Shown: piece by piece, positions 25,756 through 34,612 of the stretch | How the letters are laid out: each line of letters opens with the position of its first letter | Numbering within the stretch: the first letter of the stretch is position 1 | Origin: an uncultured Microbacterium sp. | Lineage (GTDB): Bacteria; Actinomycetota; Actinomycetes; Actinomycetales; Microbacteriaceae | NCBI GenBank assembly: GCA_913774665.1 | Contig: CAJYHN010000004.1 | Coordinates: forward strand, 186,001 to 250,000 | Length of the DNA: 64,000 bases | Direction: 5' to 3' | Made by a program: the position numbers and the translations under genes | Notes under the pieces: generated by a model | The model's database searches: none | The model's input: the letters and a program-made list of their open reading frames with translations, nothing else | Told to the model about the DNA's origin: nothing

Positions 25756-27369
25756 ATGCCGAGCGCCCCGGCATCCACCCCGCACCTGCGCCTCGAGCGC
25801 CCCCTCGAAGGACGCGACGGCGAGATCCTCACCCCGGCCGCGGTCGCCTTCGTCACCGAACTCCACGATCGCTTCGCCCGGCGTCGGCACGACCGCCTCG
25901 CTGCTCGCCTGCGCCGTCGTTTCGAGATCGGCACGGGCGACGACCCGCACTTCCGCGCCGACACCGCGCACATCCGCGACGACCCCTCGTGGCGCGTGGC
26001 CGGGGCGGGCCCCGGGCTCGAAGACCGCCGCGTCGAGATCACCGGGCCCACCGACCCGAAGATGACCATCAACGCGCTGAACTCCGGCGCGCGGGTCTGG
26101 CTCGCCGACCAGGAGGATGCCACGAGCCCCACCTGGAGCAACGTCATCGGCGGGCAGCTGTCGCTGTTCGACGCGATCCGCGGCCAGCTGTCGTTCACGA
26201 GCCCCGAGGGGAAGCACTACGAGGTCACCGCCGAGCGCACCCCGACGATCGTGATGCGTCCGCGCGGCTGGCACCTGCCCGAGAAGCACATGACGTTCGT
26301 CGATCGCGCGGGGCGGGAGCTCCCGGCATCCGGGTCTCTCGTCGACTACGGCCTGTACGTCTTCCACAATGCGCACCCGCTGATCGCGGCGGGACGCGGG
26401 CCGTACTTCTACCTGCCGAAGATCGAGTCGGCCGAAGAGGCGCGGCTGTGGGACGACGTGTTCTCCTTCACCGAAGAGCGTCTGGGCCTGGACCACGGCA
26501 CGATCCGCGCGACGGTGCTGATCGAGACCCTGCCCGCGGCGTTCGAGATGGAGGAGATCCTCTTCGCCCTGCGCGACCACTGCGCGGGCCTGAACGCCGG
26601 GCGCTGGGACTACATCTTCTCGATCATCAAGACCTACCGCGGTCGGGGCGCCCGCTTCGTGCTCCCCGACCGCAGCGAGGTCACGATGACCGTGCCGTTC
26701 ATGCGGGCATACACCGAACTGCTCGTGAGGACGTGCCACAAGCGCGGCGCCTACGCGATCGGCGGCATGAGCGCCTTCATCCCCAACCGGCGCAAGCCCG
26801 AGGTGACCGAGGCGGCCTTCGAGAAGGTCGCCGCCGACAAGCGGCGCGAGGCCGGCGACGGCTTCGACGGCACCTGGGTGGCCCACCCCGACCTCATCCC
26901 GGTGGCGCGCGCCGAGTTCGACGCGGTGCTCGGCGACGAACCGAACCAGCTCGGGCGCACCCGCGACGAGGTGGAGGTCGACCCCGCCGATCTGCTCGAC
27001 GTGCGCATCGGCCTGCCGGTGACCACGGCGGGTGTGCGGGGCAACGTCTCGGTGGCGATCCGCTACCTCGAGGCGTGGTTGCGGGGCCTGGGCGCCGTCG
27101 CGATCGACGACCTCATGGAAGACGCCGCGACCGCCGAGATCTCGCGGTCGCAGATCTGGCAGTGGATCCACCAGGATCGGGTCACCGCCGAGGGCGACAC
27201 GATCACCCGCCCCTTCGTCGAGGGCCTCCTCGACGAGGTGCTGGCCGACCTGCCGCGTTCCGAGGGCGATCGCTTCGACGACGCGGCCGCAGTGTTCCGC
27301 GAGGTGGCGCTGCGCCCGGAGTTCCCCGCGTTCCTGACGCTGCCGGCGTACGCGAAGTACCTCGACTGA
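25756..27369 (+). CDS. aceB: Malate synthase A
   Basis: A 537-residue enzyme condensing glyoxylate with acetyl-CoA to malate, second step of the glyoxylate shunt. Family segments are intact: LEDRRVEITGPTDPKMTINAL, RPRGWHLPEKH with the catalytic Arg region, GPYFYLPKIES, LRDHCAGLNAGRWDYIFS and MEDAATAEISRSQIWQWIH. The start at 25756 is chosen because GAAGGA lies 8 bases upstream and gives the E. coli-like length. An in-frame ATG at 25678 would add 26 residues but has only a weak ribosome binding site. It ends just before a strong shared terminator. Confidence 0.95.
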   Translation: MPSAPASTPHLRLERPLEGRDGEILTPAAVAFVTELHDRFARRRHDRLAARLRRRFEIGTGDDPHFRADTAHIRDDPSWRVAGAGPGLEDRRVEITGPTDPKMTINALNSGARVWLADQEDATSPTWSNVIGGQLSLFDAIRGQLSFTSPEGKHYEVTAERTPTIVMRPRGWHLPEKHMTFVDRAGRELPASGSLVDYGLYVFHNAHPLIAAGRGPYFYLPKIESAEEARLWDDVFSFTEERLGLDHGTIRATVLIETLPAAFEMEEILFALRDHCAGLNAGRWDYIFSIIKTYRGRGARFVLPDRSEVTMTVPFMRAYTELLVRTCHKRGAYAIGGMSAFIPNRRKPEVTEAAFEKVAADKRREAGDGFDGTWVAHPDLIPVARAEFDAVLGDEPNQLGRTRDEVEVDPADLLDVRIGLPVTTAGVRGNVSVAIRYLEAWLRGLGAVAIDDLMEDAATAEISRSQIWQWIHQDRVTAEGDTITRPFVEGLLDEVLADLPRSEGDRFDDAAAVFREVALRPEFPAFLTLPAYAKYLD

Positions 27370-27382
27370 ACCCGGCCCCGCG

Positions 27383-27418
27383 CGCGAGCCCCCTCCCCGT
27401 CTCGGGAGGGGGCTCGCG
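27383..27418. terminator. Bidirectional terminator between aceB and the PaaK-like gene
   Basis: Perfect 15-bp stem CGCGAGCCCCCTCCC / GGGAGGGGGCTCGCG with a 6-base loop, between convergent genes. It begins 14 bp after the aceB stop and abuts the stop of the minus-strand gene. Confidence 0.75.
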
Positions 27419-28897
27419 TCACGTCGGCGCGGTGCCGCGCCCCGGGGCCACCGCGTGCGAGACGAAGCGCCGCGGCTTGCCTTCGCCGAGGTCGATGAGC
27501 CGTTCCACCCGCTCGACCTCGACGGGCTGGTCGAGCAGGGCCCGGAGTGCGCCGCGAATCAGCCGCGCGTCTCCCCCGGCGACCGTCACCTCGACCGCGC
27601 CGTCCGCCGCCTGCACGACGGACCACCCGAGCGCCCCGTGACTCTGCAGCTGCTGCGTGAGATCGACCGAGGGAGCGCGCGCGCCCGAGCCGGTGACGAA
27701 CTCGGTGTGCTCGCGCCCCTCGAGATCCGCGATCCCGACCGCTCCGTCGGAGAACCGCACGAGACGCCCCACGTCACCCGTGCGGTACCGCACGAGCGGG
27801 AGCAGGGGGTTCTCGCCCGCCGTCACGGTGATCTCGCCCATCTCACCGTCGGGGACGGGGGCGCCCCCGGCATCCAGGATCTCGACGTGCACCCGCCGAT
27901 CCAGCACGCGGAACGGCCCATCGTCGGTGCGCGCGGCGATCGGCCGGGTCTCGTGGAGGCCGTAGACGTCGATGACCGGGCACGAGAACGCGGCCTCGAG
28001 TCGCGCGCGGAGCGGACCCGACAGCGCCATCGCGCCCGAGAACAGCGCGAGCGGCCGCAGCACGTCGCGCAGGTCGTCGCTCAGCAGCTCGGCGAGGCTC
28101 GTCGGGTTGCCCGAGATCACCTGCGGGTTCGCGTCGGCGAGGAACCCGGAGCGATCGGATGCCGTGCGCCAGGCGCGCGCGTCAAGGTTGACGCGCGCCA
28201 TCGCCCGGTGCGCGAACCCGCTGATCAGGGAGACGTAGGTGAACGCCTGGCGTTGCTGCAGCACCCAGACGAGCGCGAGGCGCTCGGCATCCGGAGTCCA
28301 CTCGACGCCCGCGCGGCGGGCGAGGTCGACGAGGAGGTGGAAGCCGCGCGCGACCTCTTCGACGTCGTCGGGGATCACGAGCGCGGCTCCGGTCGAGCCC
28401 GAACTCGTGCCATGGAGCATCCGATCGAGGTCGGCGTCGAGCGGGACGAAGGCCGACACGTCGGCCGCGAGGTCGGCGCGGCCGATGGGCGGGAAGTCCG
28501 TGAGCGTCGCGAGAGGCGTGCGGCGGCGGTAGAACGGGAGCTCCCGCGCGGTCTCGAGATGCTCGTCGAGCCAGCCGTCGAGAGGGAGGGGGCGGCGCGC
28601 GCGGTCGACCGCCTCCGCCGTGAGCCGATCCCCGGTCGCGTGCACCCACGCGGGCGCCGCGGGATGCGTGCGCCAGCGATGCAGGCGGGCCGCGGCCTCG
28701 GCGTCAAGGGTCGGCCAGCGCTCGGCATCCGTCAGCACCGCCGCGGAGCCCGGGCGGTACTCGCCGAGCGCCAGCGGATCGTCGGGGTCGCTCGTCTCCC
28801 CCGGATCCGGTCCATCCGCGGGACGAAGGGAGCTCCCGTCGGGGTCGTGCACCGTCGCCGACGCCGCGGGGAGGAGGGGATCGTCGGAGTCACTCAC
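27419..28897 (-). CDS. PaaK-like adenylate-forming ligase, last gene of the MoxR-vWA cassette
   Basis: A 492-residue protein of the phenylacetate-CoA ligase/adenylate-forming superfamily. Visible motifs: TSSGSTGAAL (AMP/phosphate loop), YGLHETRP (A5-like) and YRTGDVGRL (A7-like). It has about 130 extra N-terminal residues with an acidic, Pro-rich start. The GTG at 28897 overlaps the preceding gene by 8 bases. No phenylacetate pathway gene is nearby in this operon, so it more likely activates a carboxylate or peptide-like target in concert with the MoxR/vWA proteins; that is inference. Substrate unknown. Confidence 0.72.
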   Translation of the reverse strand: MSDSDDPLLPAASATVHDPDGSSLRPADGPDPGETSDPDDPLALGEYRPGSAAVLTDAERWPTLDAEAAARLHRWRTHPAAPAWVHATGDRLTAEAVDRARRPLPLDGWLDEHLETARELPFYRRRTPLATLTDFPPIGRADLAADVSAFVPLDADLDRMLHGTSSGSTGAALVIPDDVEEVARGFHLLVDLARRAGVEWTPDAERLALVWVLQQRQAFTYVSLISGFAHRAMARVNLDARAWRTASDRSGFLADANPQVISGNPTSLAELLSDDLRDVLRPLALFSGAMALSGPLRARLEAAFSCPVIDVYGLHETRPIAARTDDGPFRVLDRRVHVEILDAGGAPVPDGEMGEITVTAGENPLLPLVRYRTGDVGRLVRFSDGAVGIADLEGREHTEFVTGSGARAPSVDLTQQLQSHGALGWSVVQAADGAVEVTVAGGDARLIRGALRALLDQPVEVERVERLIDLGEGKPRRFVSHAVAPGRGTAPT

Positions 28898-29498
28898 TCG
28901 AGTACCTCGCCGCCGCCTCCTTCGCGCGAGCCTCGGCCAGGCGCCGCGCGATCTCCTCGCGGTGCTCGTACGCCGCGTAGGCCTCGGCGAGCGCACTGCT
29001 GCGCCGGAGCGAGTCGCGGGCCTGCCAGAGAACCCGCGCGGTCTCGCGGTCCTCGCCGGCGGGGAGGAACCCCGCCCACAGCAGGTAGGTACGGGCGGCC
29101 TCCTCGCGCCGTTCATCGTCGGCGAGCCAATCGAGGGGGTCGACGACGGGCGCGACGCGCAACGCGAGGGCATCGACGGCCCGGAGCGCCCAGGGGCCGG
29201 CCAGGGGCGGATCGAACGGCTCGACGAGCTCTTCGCCGGCGAGCAGCCACAGCCCGATCGCGGCCCCGCGCCGGACCCGGACGTCGTCGGCGTACGCGGC
29301 GGAGGCGCACGCGACCCCGGCGATGTCGCACGACAGCGCGGTGATCGAGACCTCGTCGTCGAGGAACGACCGCGGCACGCTCGACAACCGCGCGGCGACG
29401 GCGTCGAGCGGAGGCCCGGGGCGCGCGGACGACCACGTCTCGCTTTCCGGTGGAGCGAGGCTCGACCACACCCGCAACAACTCGTCGGCGTCAGCCAT
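28890..29498 (-). CDS. Uncharacterised 202-residue protein of the MoxR-vWA cassette
   Basis: I do not recognise a named domain. The protein is helical and Ala/Leu-rich, soluble, with a long charged C-terminal helix (AYAAYEHREEIARRLAEARA) that may form a coiled coil. It starts inside the end of the vWA gene (8-base overlap) and runs into the ligase gene (8-base overlap). Strict coupling suggests equal dosage and a complex with its neighbours. It could be one of the small accessory subunits known from MoxR-vWA systems; a profile search is needed to tell. Confidence 0.6.
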   Translation of the reverse strand: MADADELLRVWSSLAPPESETWSSARPGPPLDAVAARLSSVPRSFLDDEVSITALSCDIAGVACASAAYADDVRVRRGAAIGLWLLAGEELVEPFDPPLAGPWALRAVDALALRVAPVVDPLDWLADDERREEAARTYLLWAGFLPAGEDRETARVLWQARDSLRRSSALAEAYAAYEHREEIARRLAEARAKEAAARYSSE

Positions 29499-31308
29499 TC
29501 AGCACCTCCGCCAGGTCCGCGCACGCCCGGGGTGCGTCATCCATCGTCTCCAGGTACAGGATCTCGTAGCCCGCCGCCGTGGCGAGAGGCTCCACCCGGC
29601 GCGAGCGATCGAGGAGGACGAGCGTGCCGGTCGACAGGGTCGCACGCACGCGCGCCGCGACGTCGGCGCGATCGGGATCGCCCGCGCCGAACATCGACAC
29701 CAGGCCGTCGTCCGAGAGCACCACGAGGTGGCGACGCTCCTCCGCCGTCGCGCGGCCGAGCCCTTCGGCGCGACGCTCCAGCAGGTCGAGGGGGAAGGTC
29801 GTCCCGCCGGCGAAGAAGAGGGCGAGGTCGCGCACGACCTGGCCCGCGTCGCGCGTGAAACCCTCGCTGCCACCGACCTGGCCGGGGCCCGAGAAGCTCG
29901 CCACACGCACCCGACCTCCCCCGCGCAGGATCGACAGCGCGAGGATCGTGCCGGCGAGCACGGCCGGCGACCCGACTCGCGGGTTCGGCATCGACCCGGA
30001 CGAGTCGATGTAGAGGTCGAGGGTGATGCTCGTCTCGCGCGGGAGGGGATCGTCGGCGAGATACGAACGACGTCGGGTCGTGATACCCGGCACCACGGCG
30101 CCGCCGGCGCGCAGCGTCGCGGGCCAGTCCAGCTCGGCCAGATCGTCGCCGGTCTCCCAGGTCTCGACGGGTCCCGGCAGCTCCTCGGCGGGTGTCGCGG
30201 GCGCACGCTGCGTCAGCGGACGCACCCAGCGCGCTGCCTCAGAGCGGTACCACGCCGCGATCACGGCATCCTGATCCGCTCCCTCGTACAGCTCGAGAGT
30301 CCGCGCGACTCCGAGCGCCTGACCCGCCCCGGTCCGTGCGGACTGCGGCCCCGCGGACGAGCGCCCCTCAGGAACGGGGATCGGCTCCCGCAGCCGTGGA
30401 TCGGCGAGCACGCGGCCGAGCTCCGCAGCTCCGGGCGGGGCGTCGTCGGCTGAGCACTCCCCGCCCGGCATCGACGCCCCCGCGGCCCGCTCGGCCACCA
30501 GGTAGGGGGCGATCAGCACGCCGAAGCGCAGAGCGCCCGAGACGGCGTCGCCCGCGAATGTGCGGACGAGCCCGGCGAGGAGGTCGGCGTCGAGACCGGG
30601 GCGCGTGATCGTCGCCTCGGCGAGCTCGCGCGCCACGCGCTCGGCCTCGGCCCGCGCGTCGCGCAGCTTCTGCTCGGCCTCGCGATGCCGCTCGGGGATC
30701 CTGTCGAGGGGGCGCTCCGCCGTCGTCGTCGCGGCGGGCGGTGGCGGAGCGGCCGGCGGCTGGGCCGCGCACAGCGTGCCCGGCGGAAGGTCCCACAGCA
30801 GCTCGTACGTGCGCAGGTACACCCACCACAGACGACCACCCGTGTCGCGCGAGGCCCGGTAGAGCGACCGCGACAGCCGCACGATGCCGGGCTCCCCCGG
30901 CCCGTCCCGACGGTGCTGCAGCAGACCGACCTGGGCGTTGACGAGCAGGTCGGTCCACAGGTTCGACAGCATCGCGACGTCGTCGTCGCGCACGGAGGTC
31001 GCCCCGGCGGCCACGAGCGTCCGAGCGAGCTGATGACGGATCTTCAGCGAATCCAGGCGCGTCCCGGGGGCGAGCGCGTGGTGGCCGAGCTCGTGCGCGA
31101 AGACGCTCTCCATCTCGTCGGCGCCGCCCAGCTCCGCGATCATCCGCGGGTCGACGACGATCGCCGGAGGGAAGCGGAACCACGCGGGAGCCCCGTGCGT
31201 CTTACCCACACCCGGCCGCAGCTCCGCATCGTGCATGTGCACGCCCCAGAGCTCCTGCGCGCTCTCCCACGCGCGGCGGATGTCTCCCTCGAGCGCGGCC
31301 GTCTTCAT
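29491..31308 (-). CDS. Fused HExxH metallopeptidase-like and von Willebrand A protein
   Basis: A 605-residue protein. The N-terminal domain has a zinc-protease signature AHELGHHALA (His72, Glu73, His76) preceded by PPAIVVDPRMIAEL. A Pro-rich linker (near 200-215) and a charged helix follow. The C-terminal vWA domain carries the MIDAS motif DSSGS at 435-439, a Thr near 504 and Asp near 533. vWA proteins partner with MoxR ATPases to load metal or remodel targets. The fusion with a peptidase-like domain suggests regulated proteolysis, which is inferred. Overlaps its upstream neighbour as ATGA. Confidence 0.78.
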   Translation of the reverse strand: MKTAALEGDIRRAWESAQELWGVHMHDAELRPGVGKTHGAPAWFRFPPAIVVDPRMIAELGGADEMESVFAHELGHHALAPGTRLDSLKIRHQLARTLVAAGATSVRDDDVAMLSNLWTDLLVNAQVGLLQHRRDGPGEPGIVRLSRSLYRASRDTGGRLWWVYLRTYELLWDLPPGTLCAAQPPAAPPPPAATTTAERPLDRIPERHREAEQKLRDARAEAERVARELAEATITRPGLDADLLAGLVRTFAGDAVSGALRFGVLIAPYLVAERAAGASMPGGECSADDAPPGAAELGRVLADPRLREPIPVPEGRSSAGPQSARTGAGQALGVARTLELYEGADQDAVIAAWYRSEAARWVRPLTQRAPATPAEELPGPVETWETGDDLAELDWPATLRAGGAVVPGITTRRRSYLADDPLPRETSITLDLYIDSSGSMPNPRVGSPAVLAGTILALSILRGGGRVRVASFSGPGQVGGSEGFTRDAGQVVRDLALFFAGGTTFPLDLLERRAEGLGRATAEERRHLVVLSDDGLVSMFGAGDPDRADVAARVRATLSTGTLVLLDRSRRVEPLATAAGYEILYLETMDDAPRACADLAEVLNG

Positions 31309-31958
31309 TCGGGCTCCGGAACGTAGACCCACGCCAGGTACGACTCGGCGAAGGTGAGGAGGGATGCCGTCGGCCCGGTGCCCCGGTCGGACGCGGTCGG
31401 CGGCTCCCGGTCGAGAGCGAGCAGCCGCGACCCCCAGACATCGGCATCCACCCGCCACCACCGCTCCCCGGTGCGCACGGCGAAGGATCCGTCGTCGTCG
31501 AGAGGACGCGCGTCGTCGGGCGGCGCCGTCCACGCGCCCCCGAGCCCGGCGAAGCCGCCTACCGCGCACACGTACCCGCGCTGGGCCCGGCGCCCCGGCC
31601 ACCAGAAGCGATCGGCGCGCTGGCGCTCCGCGAACGCGTCGAGGTCGCCCTCGGCGATCCCGAGCGCGGCCGCCGCGACCGGGGGCGGAACGTCGGCGAG
31701 GTGAGACAGGGCGTCGTCGCGGAGCCCCAGGACGCCGGCGCGCCAGCCCGCGATCCCCGCGAGTGTGACGACGGAATCGGTCGATGCGTCGGCCGGCAGC
31801 GCGGCCTGCCCCGCGGCGAGCGCATGCCGGAACCGATCGGCCGAACCTCCCGCCGCCTCGACGGTGCGCCCCGCACGCTCGAGATCGAGGCCGGGGACGT
31901 CGGCGGGCACCCCGGTCGGCGGAGCGGTGTCGGCCAGATGCCCGGGGCGCCGGATCAC
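31305..31958 (-). CDS. Uncharacterised 217-residue protein of the MoxR-vWA cassette
   Basis: No family is recognised. The GTG at 31958 overlaps the MoxR stop as GTGA, and the end overlaps the vWA ATG by 4 bases. The N-terminal half is Ala-rich and helical; the C-terminal half has many Trp and aromatic residues (DRFWWPGRRAQRGYVC, ERWWRVDADVWGSR), suggesting a beta-rich binding domain. Obligate translational coupling to both the ATPase and the vWA gene points to an adaptor or substrate-recognition subunit. Confidence 0.6.
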   Translation of the reverse strand: MIRRPGHLADTAPPTGVPADVPGLDLERAGRTVEAAGGSADRFRHALAAGQAALPADASTDSVVTLAGIAGWRAGVLGLRDDALSHLADVPPPVAAAALGIAEGDLDAFAERQRADRFWWPGRRAQRGYVCAVGGFAGLGGAWTAPPDDARPLDDDGSFAVRTGERWWRVDADVWGSRLLALDREPPTASDRGTGPTASLLTFAESYLAWVYVPEPE

Positions 31959-33526
31959 GCGCGCCCCTCGACCCAGCGAAGGTACGCGGTGTAACGCTGG
32001 TGCAGGTACTTCAGGGCCGTGAGGTCGTCGAAGTCCCGGCCGTAGAGCTTGCCCGACGCCGACGCCGCGCGCAGGCGCGCCTCGATCGCGGTCAGCCGGC
32101 GCGACGCCTCGATGGCCGAGACCCCGTCGAGTCCGGCATCCAGTTGCGCGAGCAGCTCCCCGACCGGGTCCGCGCGCCCCCGCCCGAGGGCGTCGTACTG
32201 ACGGCACGACTCGGCGAACAGGTCGCCGAGCCAGCTCATGAGGTCGGTCGACAGCTCGCGTTCGACGCCGACGTCGAAGCGCGGGTGCGTGGGGTTCGGC
32301 AGCAGCTTGCCGCGCAGCACGAACGGCACCATCGCGGCGACGTCGGCGAGCGAGACCTCGTCACGCCCGCGGAACCACGCGACCGCCTTGGCATAGACGA
32401 TGAGCGTCTGCAGCGCGCGGACCGACAGCCCGTTCAGCGTCTGCGCGCCGAGATCGGCCATGAGGTCGGCCCCCGAGTTCGCCTCGATGGTCTCGGCGAC
32501 CTTGCCCCCGGCGGTGGTGACGGTGTCCTTCGTGCGGTACTCGAACCTCCGCCCGCCGCCCTGAACGAACTCGAAGTGGCTGAGGAAGAACTCCAACCGA
32601 CGTCGCACCGGGGCGGGCACCGGTAGCGCGCGGATCGCCGCCCGCATCGCGGTCTGCTCGTCGGGCGCGAAGACGAGCTCGGCGGGAACGTGCTCCTCGG
32701 GCTTCTCGCCCGCCTCGACGCGCGTGATCAGCTCGTCGAGGAAGCGGCTGTTGAACCCGGCCGCGGGCACGGTGACGTCCATGCGGTCGCGGAGCGCCTG
32801 GATCACCGGGAACGTCCCGCCGCCGGCATCGTCGTTCGCCGTGAAGAACCAGCTCTCCACGCCCGACGCCGGTGCGGTCCGCCGCAGCTGGTCGTGGCTT
32901 TCGACGTACCCCTCGGCGACCATCGTCAGGAGCGCCGATTGGGTCTTGGTGGGGATGCGGTTGTACTCGTCGACGATCTTCACCGGTCGCGACAGCCAGT
33001 CGCGCCACGCGACCCCGACCTCGGCGAGACTCGCCGCGTTCATGAGGTCACGCGGGAGGGGGATGCCGACGAGGTCGCTGATCGTGAGCTGCGGCTGCCC
33101 CTGCTGCACCCCGCGGCGCACGTCGTCGGGCGTGGAGCCGGCGAGCACCCCCATGAGCACCGCGACGGTCGTCTTGCCGCGTCCCGGTCCTCCGACGAGA
33201 AGGCACTTGCCCCCGACGGCGAAACTCAGCAGCGGGAGCAGGACGTTGGACGAGAACGACGCCTCGCTCGGCAGCGTCAGCTCGGCTCCGGCGTCGCCGA
33301 GGGAGAAAGCCAGCGGTGCGCCGGAGGAGAACTCGACGTCGTAGTAGGGCGAGATCACCGCACGATTGACGATCCAGTAGTAGGTCTGACGAAGCTTCTC
33401 ATCGAGCGGCACCGTGGTCGACACGGGAGCATCGCGGAAGAGGTCGGCGGCCGTCATCGCGGCCGCTCCCTCCCCCGGACCCGACGTGGTGGGTGCCTGC
33501 GAGAGCTTGTGCCAGCGGTCCGCCAT
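31955..33526 (-). CDS. MoxR-family AAA+ ATPase
   Basis: A 523-residue AAA+ protein. Walker A GGPGRGKTT at 112-120, Walker B-like VKIVDEYNR at 182-190 and sensor FFTANDD at 227-233 are clear. An N-terminal extension of about 90 residues precedes the ATPase. MoxR ATPases usually act as chaperones together with vWA partners. It begins 9 bp after the nadR stop codon; an internal ATG at 33457 (MTAADLFRDAP) is an alternative start. First gene of the five-gene overlapping cassette. Confidence 0.88.
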   Translation of the reverse strand: MADRWHKLSQAPTTSGPGEGAAAMTAADLFRDAPVSTTVPLDEKLRQTYYWIVNRAVISPYYDVEFSSGAPLAFSLGDAGAELTLPSEASFSSNVLLPLLSFAVGGKCLLVGGPGRGKTTVAVLMGVLAGSTPDDVRRGVQQGQPQLTISDLVGIPLPRDLMNAASLAEVGVAWRDWLSRPVKIVDEYNRIPTKTQSALLTMVAEGYVESHDQLRRTAPASGVESWFFTANDDAGGGTFPVIQALRDRMDVTVPAAGFNSRFLDELITRVEAGEKPEEHVPAELVFAPDEQTAMRAAIRALPVPAPVRRRLEFFLSHFEFVQGGGRRFEYRTKDTVTTAGGKVAETIEANSGADLMADLGAQTLNGLSVRALQTLIVYAKAVAWFRGRDEVSLADVAAMVPFVLRGKLLPNPTHPRFDVGVERELSTDLMSWLGDLFAESCRQYDALGRGRADPVGELLAQLDAGLDGVSAIEASRRLTAIEARLRAASASGKLYGRDFDDLTALKYLHQRYTAYLRWVEGRA

Positions 33527-33535
33527 CGCGCCAGC

Positions 33536-34612
33536 CTAACCGCCGGCCCGCCGACGGAGCTCCTCTTGCTCGGCGTGCGGGCGCCCCTCCATGGGGGCGG
33601 CGAACGAGGTCGCCTCGGCCACCGCGCGGCGCACGGAGGGAAGGGCGGATGCCACCCGCTCGGCGACGCTCCCCCGCACCTCGAACCACGGCACCGGCTG
33701 CGCCGCGAGCACCTCGCGGAAGCGCTCCTGCATGTCGGCGCGGATGTGCTCGCCGTCGCGCATCCCGTCCTGTACGAAGGGGATCTCGTCCCCGGTGAGG
33801 ATGTACAGCGCGGGCCGGTGCGCCTCGGCGCGCTGCAGGATGCGCGGCGCGGGAGTACCCACGTACCGCTCGTGCCACAGGGCGGTGGCGAGCACGTCGG
33901 TGTCGCAGATCAGCACGGACCGCGGCGCACGGCGGGCGGCATCCTGTTCCCAGGCGATCTGCCGATCGACGACGAGGTCGAACTCGTCGCTGCGCCAGGG
34001 CGCGTCGAGCCCGCCCTCGCGGGTCTCGCTCAGTTCGCGCCCGTACTCGGGCACCCACAACGTTCCGAGCTCGGTGGCGAGCGCCTCGGCGAGCGTGGTC
34101 GAGCCCGTCGACTCGGCGCCGAGGACGACGACGCGCGCGGTGAGGTCGGCGCGGACCGCGGGCGACAGCTCGTGCCAGTGCGCGTCGAGGTCGGCGCGGA
34201 TCGCGGTCCCGGACACGGGGTTCAGGCGACGCCCCGGGTCGACCTGCACCCAGTCCGCGCCGAGGCGGCGCGCGAGCTCGGCCCCGTAGTCGTCGGAGGT
34301 GAAGACGACGTCGACCGGCTCGTCGAGCAGCCCCGCGATGGTCGCTGTGTGCGCGTCCCACGCGGTCTCGGAGGCGAAGTCGACCGGGGTGTCGTCGAGG
34401 AGGTCGACCACGCGAACCGTCGGGTGGTCCTCGCGCACCCACGCGGCCCGGCGTTCGAGGGGGATCGATTCGACGGATGCCGCGATCACCTCGACCGTGA
34501 CTCTCTCGCAGGCGCGGACGGCCGAGCGGATGAGGTGCGCGTGCCCGACGTGGAGGGGGTAGAACTTGCCGACCACCACACCGTGCCGGTAGCGGCGCTC
34601 AGGCACGGGCAT
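33536..34612 (-). CDS. nadR: NadR-like NMN adenylyltransferase / ribosylnicotinamide kinase
   Basis: A 358-residue bifunctional NAD-salvage protein. The nucleotidyltransferase domain has GKFYPLHVGHAHLI (residues 15-28). The C-terminal kinase-like domain has GAESTGSTTLAEAL near 165-178, where the usual Walker A Lys is Ser. The first activity makes NAD from NMN; the second would phosphorylate nicotinamide riboside. There is no N-terminal HTH as in E. coli NadR. It overlaps pnuC by 14 bases, forming an uptake-and-salvage pair, and is followed within 9 bp by the MoxR gene. Confidence 0.88.
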   Translation of the reverse strand: MPVPERRYRHGVVVGKFYPLHVGHAHLIRSAVRACERVTVEVIAASVESIPLERRAAWVREDHPTVRVVDLLDDTPVDFASETAWDAHTATIAGLLDEPVDVVFTSDDYGAELARRLGADWVQVDPGRRLNPVSGTAIRADLDAHWHELSPAVRADLTARVVVLGAESTGSTTLAEALATELGTLWVPEYGRELSETREGGLDAPWRSDEFDLVVDRQIAWEQDAARRAPRSVLICDTDVLATALWHERYVGTPAPRILQRAEAHRPALYILTGDEIPFVQDGMRDGEHIRADMQERFREVLAAQPVPWFEVRGSVAERVASALPSVRRAVAEATSFAAPMEGRPHAEQEELRRRAGG

